Positions 8,417 to 20,054 of a stretch of 64,000 nucleotides of DNA are shown here, piece after piece. The stretch's first letter is position 1. Every line of letters starts with the position of its first letter. Origin of the DNA: Tagaea sp965279565 (lineage in GTDB: Bacteria > Pseudomonadota > Alphaproteobacteria > CACIAM-22H2); assembly GCA_965279565.1 (NCBI GenBank), contig OZ257249.1, forward strand, positions 62,001-126,000, in the 5' to 3' direction. Made by a program: the position numbers and the translations under genes. Under the pieces are notes generated by a model. That model was not told where the DNA came from, searched no databases, and worked only from the letters and a program-made list of their open reading frames with translations.

Positions 8417-10120
8417 ATGGCGACGCGCCTTTCCGACATCGTGCGCGCCATCCCCGCCCGCCTGCGCCTGCAGGGCAGTGCGGCGCGCTCGATGGAAACC
8501 GCGCGCCATCGCCTCGTCATCGGCGGGCTGCTCTTCGCGGTCGCCTTCGCGGTCGTCGCGGTGCGCCTCGTCGACGTGACGCTGCTGGCCGAGGCGCGCG
8601 AGCCGCGCGCCGCGCGCGTTCCCAACACCGGGCCACTCGATCTCGCGCGCGCCGACATCGTCGACCGCAACGGCGTGCTGCTCGCCACCTCGCTCGTCAC
8701 GCAGTCGCTCTACGCCAATCCCAAGCTGATCGGCGACGCCGAGACGACCGCGCGCCGCCTCGCCGCGGTCCTGCCGGGCCTCGACGAGAAGACGGTGCGC
8801 GACCGGCTCGCCGCCGACGCGCGCAGCTTCGTGTGGATCCGGCGCAACCTGACGCCGCGCCAGCAGTACGAGGTGAACCGCCTCGGCGTGCCCGGCCTGT
8901 TCTTCCAGCGCGAGGAACGGCGCGTCTATCCGCACGGCACGCTCGCCAGCCACGTCGTGGGTTTCTCCGACGTCGACAATCGCGGGCTCGCGGGCGCCGA
9001 ACAGGCGTTCGACGAGCGGCTGAAGGCGGACGCCGAGCCGCTGAAGCTGGCGATCGACGTGCGCATCCAGCACGCGGTGCGCGAGGAGCTCCAGCACACG
9101 ATCGACGACTTCAAGGCGATCGGAGGCATGGGCGTGCTGCTCGACGTCAATACCGGCGAGACGCTCGCGATGGTCTCGCTGCCCGACTTCGATTCGAATG
9201 CCCCCGGCCTCGCCGACGCGGAATCGCGCTTCAACCGCAACACGCTCGGCACCTACGAGATGGGCTCCACCTTCAAGATGTTCACGGCCGCGATGGGGTT
9301 CGACTCCGGTGCGGTGCGCATGCAGGACAGCTGGGACGCGAGCCGCCCCTACACGATCGGCCGCTTCACGATCTCGGACTTCAAGGGCAAGAACCGCTGG
9401 CTCTCGACGCCGGAGGTGTTCATCTATTCCTCGAACCTCGGCGCGCTGCGCATGGCGCTGCAAATCGGCGTGGCGCGCCAGCGCGACTTCCTCGACCGCG
9501 TGGGCTTCCTGAAGCCCTCGCCGATCGAGCTGCCGGAAGTCTCCCATCCGCTGATCCCGAAGCCCTGGCGCGAGATCAACGCGATGACGATCGCCTTCGG
9601 GCACGGCATCACCGTCTCGCCCATGCAGCTCGCCGCCGCGGCGGCCGCTTCGGTCGGCGGCGGCATCATGCACCCGCCGACGATCCTCGCGCGTGCGCCC
9701 GGCGCCAAGGTGCCCGGCGAGCGCGTGATGAGCGCATCTGCCTCCGCCCAGCTCAACCAGCTCATGCGCCTCAACGTCGAGCGCGGCTCCGGCAAGACCG
9801 CGGAAGTCGCCGGCTATTTCGTCGGCGGCAAGACGGGCACGGCCGAGAAGATCCAGCGCGGCGGCTACAAGAAGAACGCGCGCATCTCGTCGTTCCTCGG
9901 CTCGTTCCCCGCGCACGCGCCCCAGTACGTGCTGCTCGTCATGATCGACGAGCCGCAGGGCAAGCGCGAGACCGGCGGCTACGCGACCGGCGGCGTCGTC
10001 GCGGCCCCGACGGCGGGGCGCATCATCACGCGCGTCGCCCCGATCCTCGGCGTGCCGCCGATGCACGAGACTCCACCCGACATCACGCGGCCGCTGCTTG
10101 CGGCCGCGAGCAGCCGGTAG
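8417..10120 (+). CDS. ftsI: Septal peptidoglycan transpeptidase FtsI (PBP3)
   Basis: A 567-residue class B penicillin-binding protein. One N-terminal membrane anchor (LVIGGLLFAVAFAVVAVRLV, residues 34-53) is followed by a dimerisation/pedestal domain starting with IVDRNGVLLATS, and then the transpeptidase domain. The active-site motifs are STFK with catalytic Ser284, SSN at residues 338-340 and KTGT at residues 472-475. It cross-links septal peptidoglycan together with FtsW. It directly abuts ftsL, and murE follows after 7 bases. Confidence 0.96.
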   Translation: MATRLSDIVRAIPARLRLQGSAARSMETARHRLVIGGLLFAVAFAVVAVRLVDVTLLAEAREPRAARVPNTGPLDLARADIVDRNGVLLATSLVTQSLYANPKLIGDAETTARRLAAVLPGLDEKTVRDRLAADARSFVWIRRNLTPRQQYEVNRLGVPGLFFQREERRVYPHGTLASHVVGFSDVDNRGLAGAEQAFDERLKADAEPLKLAIDVRIQHAVREELQHTIDDFKAIGGMGVLLDVNTGETLAMVSLPDFDSNAPGLADAESRFNRNTLGTYEMGSTFKMFTAAMGFDSGAVRMQDSWDASRPYTIGRFTISDFKGKNRWLSTPEVFIYSSNLGALRMALQIGVARQRDFLDRVGFLKPSPIELPEVSHPLIPKPWREINAMTIAFGHGITVSPMQLAAAAAASVGGGIMHPPTILARAPGAKVPGERVMSASASAQLNQLMRLNVERGSGKTAEVAGYFVGGKTGTAEKIQRGGYKKNARISSFLGSFPAHAPQYVLLVMIDEPQGKRETGGYATGGVVAAPTAGRIITRVAPILGVPPMHETPPDITRPLLAAASSR

Positions 10121-10127
10121 GGGGCAG

Positions 10128-11582
10128 ATGAATTTGGGCCTGCTCCTCGACAACGAAACGACACTTCGCAACGCGGCCGGCCGCGATCCCGAGATCGCCG
10201 GCGTGACCGCGGACTCGCGCGACGTCGCGCGCGGCTTCCTGTTCGCCGCACTGCCCGGCACGAAGCACGACGGGCGCGCCTATGTCGGCGAAGCGCTGCG
10301 GCGCGGTGCCGCCGCCGTGCTCGCGGGCCCCGGCCTCGACCTGCCGGCGGGCGTTCCCTATGTCGAGGCGGCCAATCCGCGCCGCGCCTTCGCGCGCGCG
10401 GCCGCGCGCTTCGCGGGCAGCCAGCCGCGCACGGTCGTCGCCGTGACGGGGACCAGCGGCAAGACGTCGGTCGCAAGCTTCGCGCGCCAGATCTGGGGCC
10501 ATGCGGGCCGCAAGGCCGCCAGCCTCGGCACGCTCGGCCTCGTCGCCCCGCATGTCGCGCGCTACGGCGCGCTGACGACGGCCGATCCGGTTTCGCTGCA
10601 CAAGGATCTCGCCGAGCTCGCCGCCGCCGGCGTGGACAATGTCGCGATCGAGGCGTCGAGCCACGGTCTCGACCAGTGCCGGCTCGACGGCGTGACGCTG
10701 ACGGCCGCCGCCTTCACCAATCTCAGCCGCGATCATCTCGACTACCACGCGACGATGGAAGCCTATTTCGAAGCCAAGCGCCGACTGTTCGACACGCTGC
10801 TGCCGCAGGGAGCCGTCGCGGTGCTGAACGCCGACGCGCCCGAATACGAAGCGCTGCGTGAAACGTGCCTTGCCCGCCGCCAGCGCGTGATCGCGTATGG
10901 CCGCGCGGGTTCCGACATCCGCCTCGTCTCGGCCACACCGGTACCGCAGGGCCAGGACATCGAGATCGTCGCGTTCGGAAGTGCCCGCCGCGTCACGCTG
11001 CCGCTCGCCGGTTCGTTCCAGGCGATGAACGTGCTCGCCGCGATCGGGCTGACGGTCGGCACCGGCCTGTCGCCGCATGCGGCCCTCGACGCGCTGACCG
11101 TACTCGAAGGCGTGCCCGGCCGGCTGCAGCTTGCCGGCACGAAGGACAACGGCGCTTCGGTCTATGTCGACTACGCGCACAAGCCCGACGCGCTCGCCAC
11201 GGTGCTGAAGGCGCTGAAGCCGCATGTCGAAGGCAAGCTCGCCGTCGTGTTCGGCTGCGGCGGCGACCGCGACGCCGGCAAACGCCCGATCATGGGCCGG
11301 ATTGCCGCCGAACTCGCCGACCGCGTCATCGTCACGGACGACAATCCGCGCTCGGAAGATCCCGCCGCGATCCGCGCCGCCGTTCTCGCCGCTGCACCGG
11401 GTGCGCGCGAGATCGCCTCGCGCGAGGACGCAATCCGCATCGCCGTCGGCGAACTCGAAGCCGGCGACGTGCTGGTGATCGCCGGCAAGGGCCACGAGCA
11501 GGGCCAGATCGTCGGCACGACCGTGCTGCCCTTCGACGATCTCGACCAGGCGCGCCGTGCGCTGGCCGGAGGCGACGCATGA
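10128..11582 (+). CDS. murE: UDP-MurNAc-L-Ala-D-Glu:meso-diaminopimelate ligase MurE
   Basis: A 484-residue Mur ligase. It has the N-terminal UDP-binding domain with VTADSRDVARGFLF, the ATP-binding loop VTGTSGKTSV near residue 107, the central motifs IEASSHGLDQ and FTNLSRDHLDYH, and the C-terminal domain. The DNPRSEDP motif predicts meso-diaminopimelate as the amino acid added. The start at ATG 10128 is preceded by GGGGCAG; an upstream in-frame TTG at 10098 lies inside ftsI and is less likely. It overlaps murF by ATGA. Confidence 0.95.
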   Translation: MNLGLLLDNETTLRNAAGRDPEIAGVTADSRDVARGFLFAALPGTKHDGRAYVGEALRRGAAAVLAGPGLDLPAGVPYVEAANPRRAFARAAARFAGSQPRTVVAVTGTSGKTSVASFARQIWGHAGRKAASLGTLGLVAPHVARYGALTTADPVSLHKDLAELAAAGVDNVAIEASSHGLDQCRLDGVTLTAAAFTNLSRDHLDYHATMEAYFEAKRRLFDTLLPQGAVAVLNADAPEYEALRETCLARRQRVIAYGRAGSDIRLVSATPVPQGQDIEIVAFGSARRVTLPLAGSFQAMNVLAAIGLTVGTGLSPHAALDALTVLEGVPGRLQLAGTKDNGASVYVDYAHKPDALATVLKALKPHVEGKLAVVFGCGGDRDAGKRPIMGRIAAELADRVIVTDDNPRSEDPAAIRAAVLAAAPGAREIASREDAIRIAVGELEAGDVLVIAGKGHEQGQIVGTTVLPFDDLDQARRALAGGDA

Positions 11583-13030
11583 CCGCCGCCCTGTGGACAG
11601 CCGAGGAAGCGCTGAAGGCGACGGCCGGCCGTCTCGCCGGCCCCGGCGGCTGGAAGGCGACCGGCATTTCCATCGACACGCGCACGCTCGAACCCGGCGA
11701 CCTGTTCGTGGCGCTGAAGGGCGAGGCGAACGACGGCCACGCCTATGTCGCCGCCGCCCTTTCCAAGGGGGCCGCCGCCGCCCTCGTCGACAACGACAAC
11801 GAAATCGCCGGGCCATGCCTGGTCGTGTCCGACACGCTGAAAGGTATCGCCGATCTCGGTCGTGCTGCGCGCGCGCGCGCCGACGTGCGTGCACTCGCCG
11901 TGACGGGCTCGATCGGCAAGACCAGCACCAAGGAAGCGCTCGCGCATGCGCTGAAGCACCAGGCGCCCACGCATGCCGCGCGCGCGTCGTTCAACAACCA
12001 TATCGGCGTGCCGGTCACGCTCGCGCGCATGCCGCGCGACACGGTCTATGGCGTGTTCGAGGTTGGCATGAACCACGCGGGCGAGATCGCCCCGCTCGTG
12101 CAGATGATCCGGCCCGAAGTGGCGCTGGTCACGACGGTCGAGGCCGTCCACACCGAGAATTTCGTCGACGGGATCGCCGGCGTGGCCGCCGCGAAGGCCG
12201 AGATCTTCGCGGCTGGCGGACCGTTCGCGCACGGCAATCCGGGCACGGCCGTGCTGCCGGCCGACAGCCAGTTCCACGATTTCCTCGCCGCACGCGCGCG
12301 CGACGCGGGCTGGGCCCGCACGCTCGGCTTCGGCACGCACGCCAAGGCCGACGCGCGCCTCGCCGACTGGTCGGGCGATGCCGAGAAGGGCCGTGCACGC
12401 GTCGAACTGTTCGGCCGCACGCTCGATTTCGAGATCGGCGCCCCCGGCCGCCACTGGGCGATGAACCTGACGGGCGCCCTGCTCGCCATCGCGGCACTCG
12501 GTGCAGATGCCGAAGTGGCCGCCGCGTCGTTCGCGTCGATCGCCACACCCAAGGGCCGCGGCCAGCGCCACACGGTCGCACTGCCTGCCGGCGGCACCTT
12601 CCTGCTGATCGACGACAGCTACAACGCCTCGCCGCCCTCGATGCGCGCGGCCTTCGCCGTGCTCGCCAGCGCCGTCCTGCCGCAGGGCGGGCGGCGGATT
12701 GCCGTGCTCGGCGACATGCTGGAACTCGGGCCTCAGGCCGCGGCGCTGCACGAATCGCTCGCCGAACCGCTCGAGGCGAACCGGATCGACCGCGTCCATT
12801 GCTGCGGCCCCAACATGCGCCGGCTTTTCGAGAAGCTGCCGGCGCGCATGCGCGGCGTCCACGCGAAGGATTCGGCCGAACTGGAACAGGCCGTACTCGC
12901 CGACATGCGCGCGGGCGACGCGGTCACGGTCAAGGGATCGCTGGGCAGCAGGATGGGCCGCATCGTCGAGGCGCTGCGCGCCCTCGGTGCGAGCGACACA
13001 CAGGGCCGCAGGGCCGCGGGCGGAAGGTAA
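11579..13030 (+). CDS. murF: UDP-MurNAc-tripeptide:D-Ala-D-Ala ligase MurF
   Basis: A 483-residue Mur ligase adding D-Ala-D-Ala to the UDP-muramyl tripeptide. Visible are the N-terminal SIDTRTLEPGDLFVALKGE, the ATP-binding VTGSIGKTSTKE near residue 107, FNNHIGVPVTL, FEVGMNHAGEI, and the C-terminal DDSYNASPPSMRAA and VLGDMLELG. The ATG overlaps the murE stop (ATGA). mraY follows after 7 bases. Confidence 0.95.
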   Translation: MTAALWTAEEALKATAGRLAGPGGWKATGISIDTRTLEPGDLFVALKGEANDGHAYVAAALSKGAAAALVDNDNEIAGPCLVVSDTLKGIADLGRAARARADVRALAVTGSIGKTSTKEALAHALKHQAPTHAARASFNNHIGVPVTLARMPRDTVYGVFEVGMNHAGEIAPLVQMIRPEVALVTTVEAVHTENFVDGIAGVAAAKAEIFAAGGPFAHGNPGTAVLPADSQFHDFLAARARDAGWARTLGFGTHAKADARLADWSGDAEKGRARVELFGRTLDFEIGAPGRHWAMNLTGALLAIAALGADAEVAAASFASIATPKGRGQRHTVALPAGGTFLLIDDSYNASPPSMRAAFAVLASAVLPQGGRRIAVLGDMLELGPQAAALHESLAEPLEANRIDRVHCCGPNMRRLFEKLPARMRGVHAKDSAELEQAVLADMRAGDAVTVKGSLGSRMGRIVEALRALGASDTQGRRAAGGR

Positions 13031-13037
13031 GCAGCGA

Positions 13038-14123
13038 ATGTTCTACAATCTCCTCGTCCCGCTCGCCGACAGCTTCACGCCGTTCAACGTGTTCCGCTAC
13101 ATCACGTTCCGGTCGGGCGGTGCGGTGATGACCGCCCTGCTGATCGCCTTCCTGTTCGGCGAGAGCGTCATCGGCTGGCTCAAGTCCAAGCAGCCCGAGC
13201 CGCCGATCCGCGCCGACACGCCCGAGCGCCACGCGCTGACCAAGAAGGGCACGCCCACGATGGGCGGCGTGCTGATTCTGCTGTCGCTCGGCGTCTCGAC
13301 GCTGCTGTGGGCGGATCTGCGCAACGGCTATGTGTGGGCCGTGCTGACCGTCACGCTGGGCTTCGGCGCCGTCGGCTTCTACGACGACTACCTGAAGCTG
13401 ACGAAGAAGAACTCGAAGGGTCTCGCGGGCCGCTGGAAGCTCGTCTTCCAGACGCTGATCTCGGTCCTCGCGACCGCGTGGATCGTCTATCTCACGCGCG
13501 AGCCGCTCTCCACGCAGGTCGCGATACCCTTCTTCAAGGACCTGCTGGTCGATTTCGGCATCTTCTTCTTCCCCTTCGCGATCTTCGTGATGGTCGGCTC
13601 GTCCAACGCCGTGAACCTGACCGACGGCCTCGACGGGCTCGCCATCGTGCCGGTGATGATCGCGGCGGGCTGCTTCGCGGCCTTCGCCTATGTCGCGGGC
13701 AACGCGATCTTCGCCAACTACCTGCTGATCCACCACGTGCCCGGTTCGGGCGAGCTTGCCGTCGTGTGCGCGGCCATCGTGGGCGCCTCGCTCGGCTTCC
13801 TGTGGTTCAACGCGCCGCCCGCGATGGTGTTCATGGGCGACACCGGCTCGCTGTCGATGGGCGGGGCGCTGGGTGCGGTCGCGGTCGTGACCAAGAACGA
13901 ATTCACGCTCGCCATCGTCGGCGGCCTGTTCGTGGTCGAGGCGGTGTCGGTGATCGTGCAGGTCGCCTCGTTCAAGCTGACCGGCAAACGCATCTTCCTG
14001 ATGGCGCCGCTGCACCACCATTTCGAGAAGATGGGCTGGGCCGAACCCACCATCGTGATCCGCTTCTGGATCATCGCCTCCATCCTCGCGCTCGCGGGTC
14101 TCGCGACGCTGAAACTCCGGTGA
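13038..14123 (+). CDS. mraY: Phospho-N-acetylmuramoyl-pentapeptide transferase MraY
   Basis: A 361-residue integral membrane enzyme with about ten transmembrane helices. It transfers phospho-MurNAc-pentapeptide to undecaprenyl phosphate, forming lipid I. Signature regions are KKGTPTMGGVLIL, the aspartate-rich GFYDDYLKLTKKNSKGL, NAVNLTDGLDGLA, FMGDTGSLSMGG, and the C-terminal MAPLHHHFEKMGW. It lies between murF and murD in the standard order. Confidence 0.97.
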   Translation: MFYNLLVPLADSFTPFNVFRYITFRSGGAVMTALLIAFLFGESVIGWLKSKQPEPPIRADTPERHALTKKGTPTMGGVLILLSLGVSTLLWADLRNGYVWAVLTVTLGFGAVGFYDDYLKLTKKNSKGLAGRWKLVFQTLISVLATAWIVYLTREPLSTQVAIPFFKDLLVDFGIFFFPFAIFVMVGSSNAVNLTDGLDGLAIVPVMIAAGCFAAFAYVAGNAIFANYLLIHHVPGSGELAVVCAAIVGASLGFLWFNAPPAMVFMGDTGSLSMGGALGAVAVVTKNEFTLAIVGGLFVVEAVSVIVQVASFKLTGKRIFLMAPLHHHFEKMGWAEPTIVIRFWIIASILALAGLATLKLR

Positions 14124-14127
14124 GGCG

Positions 14128-15519
14128 ATGATCGACGTCTATCCCTTCCACGGTTTCCAGGTCGCCGTCCTCGGGCTCGGCAAGTCGGGCCTGCCGACGG
14201 CGCGCGCCCTGGCCGCGTCGGGGGCCGAGGTGTGGGCGTGGGACGACAGCGAGGACCGGCGCGCCGAAGCGCGCGCGGCCGGCGTGAACCTCGTCGATCT
14301 CCACAAGGCGGAGCTGCGCGAACTCACTACGCTCGTGCTGTCGCCGGGCATCCCGCACACACACCCCGCCCCGCACCCGGTCGTCGCGCGCGCGCGCGAA
14401 GCCGGGCTCGAGATCGTCTGCGACGTCGACCTGCTGTTCCGCTGCCAGCGCGAGGCGGCCTATGTCGGCGTGACGGGGACCAACGGCAAGTCGACGACGA
14501 CGGCGCTGATCGGCCACGTGCTGAAGCACGCGCGCCGCACGGCCGAGATCGGCGGCAATATCGGTACGGCCGCGCTGTCGCTCGAACCGCTCTACGCCGG
14601 CGGCACCTACGTGATCGAGATGTCGAGCTACCAGCTCGAACTCGCGCCCACGGCCGTGTGGGACATCGCGGTGCTGCTCAACCTTTCGCCCGACCATCTC
14701 GACCGCCACGGCGGCATGGACGGCTACGTCGCGGCCAAGCGCAACATCTTCCAGCGCCAGGCGCGCCAGCACCTCGCCGTCGTCGGCGTCGACGACGACA
14801 TCTCGGCCGGCATCCACGCGGCGCTCGTGCGCGCCGACGACCAGAACGTCGTCGCGATCTCGGGTTCGAAGCGCCTGAAGCGCGGCGTCTATGTCGCCGA
14901 CGGCACGCTCTACGACGCGCGCGAGGGAAAGCCCGCCGCGATTTGCGACCTTTCCGGCTGCCTGACGCTGCCGGGCGCCCACAACCACCAGAACGCGGCG
15001 GCGGCCGCCGCCGTGGCGCTGCATATCGGCATCGCGCCCGCCCAGATCGCAGAAGCGCTCGCCACCTATCCGGGCCTCGCCCACCGGCAGGAACGCATCG
15101 CCACGCTGGATGGCGTGCTGTTCGTCAACGACAGCAAGGCGACCAATGCCGATGCGGCGGCGCGCGCACTTGGCTGCTACGACGCGATCCACTGGATCGC
15201 CGGCGGACAGGCCAAGGAAGGCGGCATCGAAAGCCTGCGCGCGTTCTTCCCGCGCATCGCGCATGCGTGGCTGATCGGCCAGGCCGCGAACGATTTCGCG
15301 AAGACGCTGGGCGACGTGCCGCACACGCTGGCGGGCGATCTCGCCGCGGCCGTGCGCGGCGCCTTCGCCGCCGCACGCAAGGCGGGCAAGCCGGGCACGG
15401 TCGTGCTGCTGTCGCCGGCCTGCGCGTCGTGGGACCAGTTCAAGAGCTTCGAGCATCGCGGCGAGACGTTCCGCGGCCTCGTGGCCGAGCTCTCCGGCAC
15501 GGAGGGTCTCGCGGCATGA
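14128..15519 (+). CDS. murD: UDP-MurNAc-L-alanine:D-glutamate ligase MurD
   Basis: A 463-residue Mur ligase. An N-terminal Rossmann-like domain (VAVLGLGKSGLPTARALAASG) is followed by the ATP-binding loop VTGTNGKSTTTALIGH near residue 115, IEMSSYQLEL and LLNLSPDHLDRHGG. The C-terminal FVNDSKATNADAAARAL is typical of MurD. It adds D-glutamate to UDP-MurNAc-L-alanine. It starts 4 bases after mraY and overlaps ftsW by ATGA. Confidence 0.95.
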   Translation: MIDVYPFHGFQVAVLGLGKSGLPTARALAASGAEVWAWDDSEDRRAEARAAGVNLVDLHKAELRELTTLVLSPGIPHTHPAPHPVVARAREAGLEIVCDVDLLFRCQREAAYVGVTGTNGKSTTTALIGHVLKHARRTAEIGGNIGTAALSLEPLYAGGTYVIEMSSYQLELAPTAVWDIAVLLNLSPDHLDRHGGMDGYVAAKRNIFQRQARQHLAVVGVDDDISAGIHAALVRADDQNVVAISGSKRLKRGVYVADGTLYDAREGKPAAICDLSGCLTLPGAHNHQNAAAAAAVALHIGIAPAQIAEALATYPGLAHRQERIATLDGVLFVNDSKATNADAAARALGCYDAIHWIAGGQAKEGGIESLRAFFPRIAHAWLIGQAANDFAKTLGDVPHTLAGDLAAAVRGAFAAARKAGKPGTVVLLSPACASWDQFKSFEHRGETFRGLVAELSGTEGLAA

Positions 15520-16637
15520 ATTTCACGCGCGCCGACAATTCGGTCATGGCCCGCTGGTGGTGGACGGTCGACAAGTGGCTGCTCGTCGCGCTGGCCCTGC
15601 TTATCGGCCTGGGCATGGTGATGATCATGGCCGCCTCGCCGGCCGTGGCGTCGCGCGTCGGGCTCACCTCGTTCCATTTCGTCAGCAAGCAGCTGCAGAT
15701 CCTGCCCGTCGCCGTGCTGATCATGCTCGGCGTGTCGATGCTGGAGCCGCGCCAGGTGCGCGGCCTCGCCCTCGCCGGGTTGATCGGTGCCGTGGCGCTG
15801 CTGTGCCTGACCTTCGTGATCGGCACCGAGATCAAGGGTGCGAAACGCTGGATCAGCCTGCCCGGCATGTCGCTGCAGCCCTCCGAGTTCGTCAAGCCGA
15901 CGCTCGCCATCGTGTCGGCGTGGCTGTTCGCGCTCGCGCGCAAGAAGGAAGGCTTCCCCGGCGACTTCATCGCCATCCTGCTCTATGGCGGCACGATGGC
16001 GATGCTGCTGCTGCAGCCCGACATCGGCATGGCGTTCGTCGTGACGGCCGTGTGGTTCGCGCAGTATTTCCTCGCCGGCCTGCGGATGCTGTGGGTCGTG
16101 GCGCTGGGTGCCGCCGGCAGCGGGGCGGGCGTGCTGCTCTACATGACGTTCCCGCACTTCACGAGCCGCGTGAACCGCTTCCTCGATCCGGCCTCCGGCG
16201 ACACCTACCAGATCAACACGGCGATGGAAGCTTTCATGAACGGCGGCCTGTTCGGCCGCGGCCCGGGCGAAGGCACGGTCAAGTCGTCGCTGCCCGACGC
16301 GCATTCCGATTTCATCTTCGCCGTCGCGGCCGAAGAGTTCGGCCTGATCCTGTGCCTGATCGTCGTCGCGCTCTACGCGTTCGTCGTGCTGCGCGGCTTC
16401 GCGCGCGCCCTGCAGGAGACCGACCTGTTCTCGCTGCTCGCGGTCGCGGGCCTTTGCGTGCAGTTCGGCGTGCAGGCGCTGGTCAACATGGGCTCGACGC
16501 TGCACCTGATCCCGACCAAGGGCATGACGCTGCCGTTCGTCAGCTACGGCGGCTCGTCGCTGCTGGCCATCGCCCTCGGCATGGGCTTCGTGCTGGCACT
16601 CAGCCGCAAGCGCTTTGGTGCAGGAGAGACGCTATGA
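15516..16637 (+). CDS. ftsW: Septal SEDS glycosyltransferase FtsW
   Basis: A 373-residue SEDS-family membrane protein with about ten transmembrane helices. Family motifs are GAKRWISLPGMSLQPSEFVK, LLLQPDIGMAFVVT, the loop GRGPGEGTVKSSLPDAHSDFIFAVAAEEFG, and the C-terminal GMTLPFVSYGGSSLLAIALGMG. It polymerises glycan strands at the septum as partner of FtsI. Its position between murD and murG confirms FtsW rather than RodA. It overlaps both neighbours by ATGA. Confidence 0.96.
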   Translation: MNFTRADNSVMARWWWTVDKWLLVALALLIGLGMVMIMAASPAVASRVGLTSFHFVSKQLQILPVAVLIMLGVSMLEPRQVRGLALAGLIGAVALLCLTFVIGTEIKGAKRWISLPGMSLQPSEFVKPTLAIVSAWLFALARKKEGFPGDFIAILLYGGTMAMLLLQPDIGMAFVVTAVWFAQYFLAGLRMLWVVALGAAGSGAGVLLYMTFPHFTSRVNRFLDPASGDTYQINTAMEAFMNGGLFGRGPGEGTVKSSLPDAHSDFIFAVAAEEFGLILCLIVVALYAFVVLRGFARALQETDLFSLLAVAGLCVQFGVQALVNMGSTLHLIPTKGMTLPFVSYGGSSLLAIALGMGFVLALSRKRFGAGETL

Positions 16638-17715
16638 GCGCCCCGCTCGTCGTCCTCGCCGCCGGCGGAACCGGCGGCCACGTGTTCCCGGCCGAAGCGC
16701 TGGCGGGCTCGCTCGCCGCGCGCGGCTTCCGCCTCGCCCTCGTCACCGACGACCGCGGCACGAAATACGGCGGCCGCCTCGGCGCGCTCGACACGCACCG
16801 CCTGCCGATCCGCAAGATGACGGGCAGCTTCTTCCGCCGTTTCGTCGGCGCGCTGAGCCTGCTGCCCGGCTACATCGCCGCACGTTCGCTGCTGGAACGC
16901 CTGAAGCCCGACGCCGTCGTCGGCTTCGGCGGCTATCCGAGCCTGCCCACGGTCGCCGCCGCGCGCCGGCATTTCCGCACCGCCATCCACGAGCAGAACG
17001 CCATCCTCGGGCGCGCCAACCGGCTGGTCGCCGCACATGTCGACGCCATCGCCACGTCCTTCGCGCAGACGCGCGGTGCCGGCGACAAGGCGACACTCGT
17101 CGGCAACCCGGTGCGCGCGGAAGTCGCCGCCCTGCGCGGCCGGCCCTTCGCCCTGCCTACGCAAGGCGGCATGCTGCGCGTGCTGGTGACCGGCGGCAGC
17201 CAGGGTGCCTCAGTCCTCGGCCGCGTCGTGCCCGCCGCGATCGGCCTGCTGTCGCAAGAACAGCGCGCGCGCATCGCCATCGTCCAGCAGTCGCGCCAGG
17301 AAGACGCCGAGACGGTGCGCACGCGCTTCCGCACGCTCGGCTTCACCGCCGAGATCGAGCCCTTCTTCGCCGACCTGCCGCAACGCATCGCCGAAGCACA
17401 CCTCGTGATCGCGCGCGCGGGTGCGTCGACCGTCGCCGAACTTGCCTGCATCGGGCGGCCCTCGCTGCTCGTCCCGCTGCCCACGGCGACCGACGACCAC
17501 CAGACCGCCAACGCGCAGGCCCTCGCGGCCGCCGGCGGCACGTGGCTCGTGCCCGAGGGCGAATTCACGCCGGCCGATCTCGCCGCGCGCCTGTGCGCGC
17601 TGCTCGCCGATCCGGCCCCGCTCGCGGCACTTGCCGCGGGTGCGCATTCCTTCGGCCGCCCCGACGCGGGCGACCGTCTTGCCGATCTCGTCCAGCGCCT
17701 CGCGGAGGGCAAAGC

Positions 17716-17719
<4 letters not shown>
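16634..17719 (+). CDS. murG: UDP-GlcNAc:lipid I GlcNAc transferase MurG
   Basis: A 361-residue GT28 glycosyltransferase that converts lipid I to lipid II at the cytoplasmic membrane face. It shows the N-terminal glycine-rich LAAGGTGGHVFPAEALA, VVGFGGYPSLPTVAAA, HEQNAILGRANRL, the donor-domain VTGGSQGASVLG, and IARAGASTVAELACIGRPSLLVPLP. The ATG overlaps the ftsW stop; its own stop overlaps murC. Confidence 0.96.
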
Positions 17720-19124
<1,405 letters not shown>

Positions 19125-19128
<4 letters not shown>

Positions 19129-20054
19129 TGGTCGCGACCCAGTCCCTGCGCCTCGTCGACAGGCTGCCGAAGGTGCGCGGCACCTACCGCGCGAACGCCA
19201 ATCTCGGCCAGTACACGTGGTTCCGCGTCGGCGGCCCGGCCGAAGTGCTGTTCCGCCCGGCCGACGAAGCCGATCTCGCGGCCTTCCTCGCCGGCAAGCC
19301 CGCCGACGTGCCGGTCACGGTGATGGGCGTGGGCTCGAACCTCCTCGTGCGCGACGGCGGCGTGCCGGGCGTGACGATCCGGCTGGGCAAGGGTTTTGCC
19401 GGCATCACGCATGACGGGCGCATCCTGCGCGCGGGTGCCGCGTGCCTCGACCTCAACGTGGCGCTGCAGGCGCGCGACTGGGGCCTTGCGGGCCTCGAAT
19501 TCCTGTCGGGCATCCCCGGCACGATCGGTGGTGCGCTGCGCATGAATGCGGGCGCCTACGGAAGCGAGATGAAGGACGTGACGCTGGCGGCCGAGGCGCT
19601 CGATGCGCGCGGCGAACGCCAGTACGTGACGAACGGCGCCTTGTGCTTCGGCTACCGCCACACCGGCATGCCGGCCGACTGGATCTTCGTCGCGGCCGAA
19701 CTGAAGACCGGGGCGGGCGAGCCGGGCGCCATTGCCGCACGCATGATGGAAATCCAGGCCAAGCGCGAGACCGCCCAGCCGGTGCGTGCGCGCACGGGCG
19801 GATCGACCTTCGCCAACCCCGACGGTGCCAAGGCCTGGGAACTGATCGACGCCGCCGGCTGCCGCGGCCTTACGCGCGGCGGGGCGATGGTGTCGGAAAA
19901 GCACTGCAACTTCCTGATCAATACGGGCGAAGCGACCGCCGCCGATCTCGAGGATCTGGGCGAGGACGTGCGCGCACGCGTGTCCGCGAAATTCGGCGTC
20001 GATCTCAAGTGGGAGATCCGGCGCATCGGCATCCGCCTGGAGGCTGGCCAATGA
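19125..20054 (+). CDS. murB: UDP-N-acetylenolpyruvoylglucosamine reductase MurB
   Basis: A 309-residue FAD enzyme that reduces enolpyruvyl-UDP-GlcNAc to UDP-MurNAc with NADPH. Motifs are YTWFRVGGPAEVLFRP, MGVGSNLLVRDGGVPG (FAD site), GLEFLSGIPGTIGGALRMNAGAYG, FGYRHTGMP, GGSTFANP and SEKHCNFLINTGEATAADL. The lack of the extra tyrosine loop and the size fit a type II MurB. It overlaps murC and ddl by ATGA. Confidence 0.96.

Noticed and set aside
7577..10261. A very long minus-strand open frame antisense to rsmH, ftsL and ftsI (and similar long antisense frames elsewhere, e.g. 35-2734 plus strand)
   Set aside because: These are GC-skew shadows: their translations are Arg/Ala/Asp-rich low-complexity strings without family motifs, while the opposite strand encodes well-known proteins.
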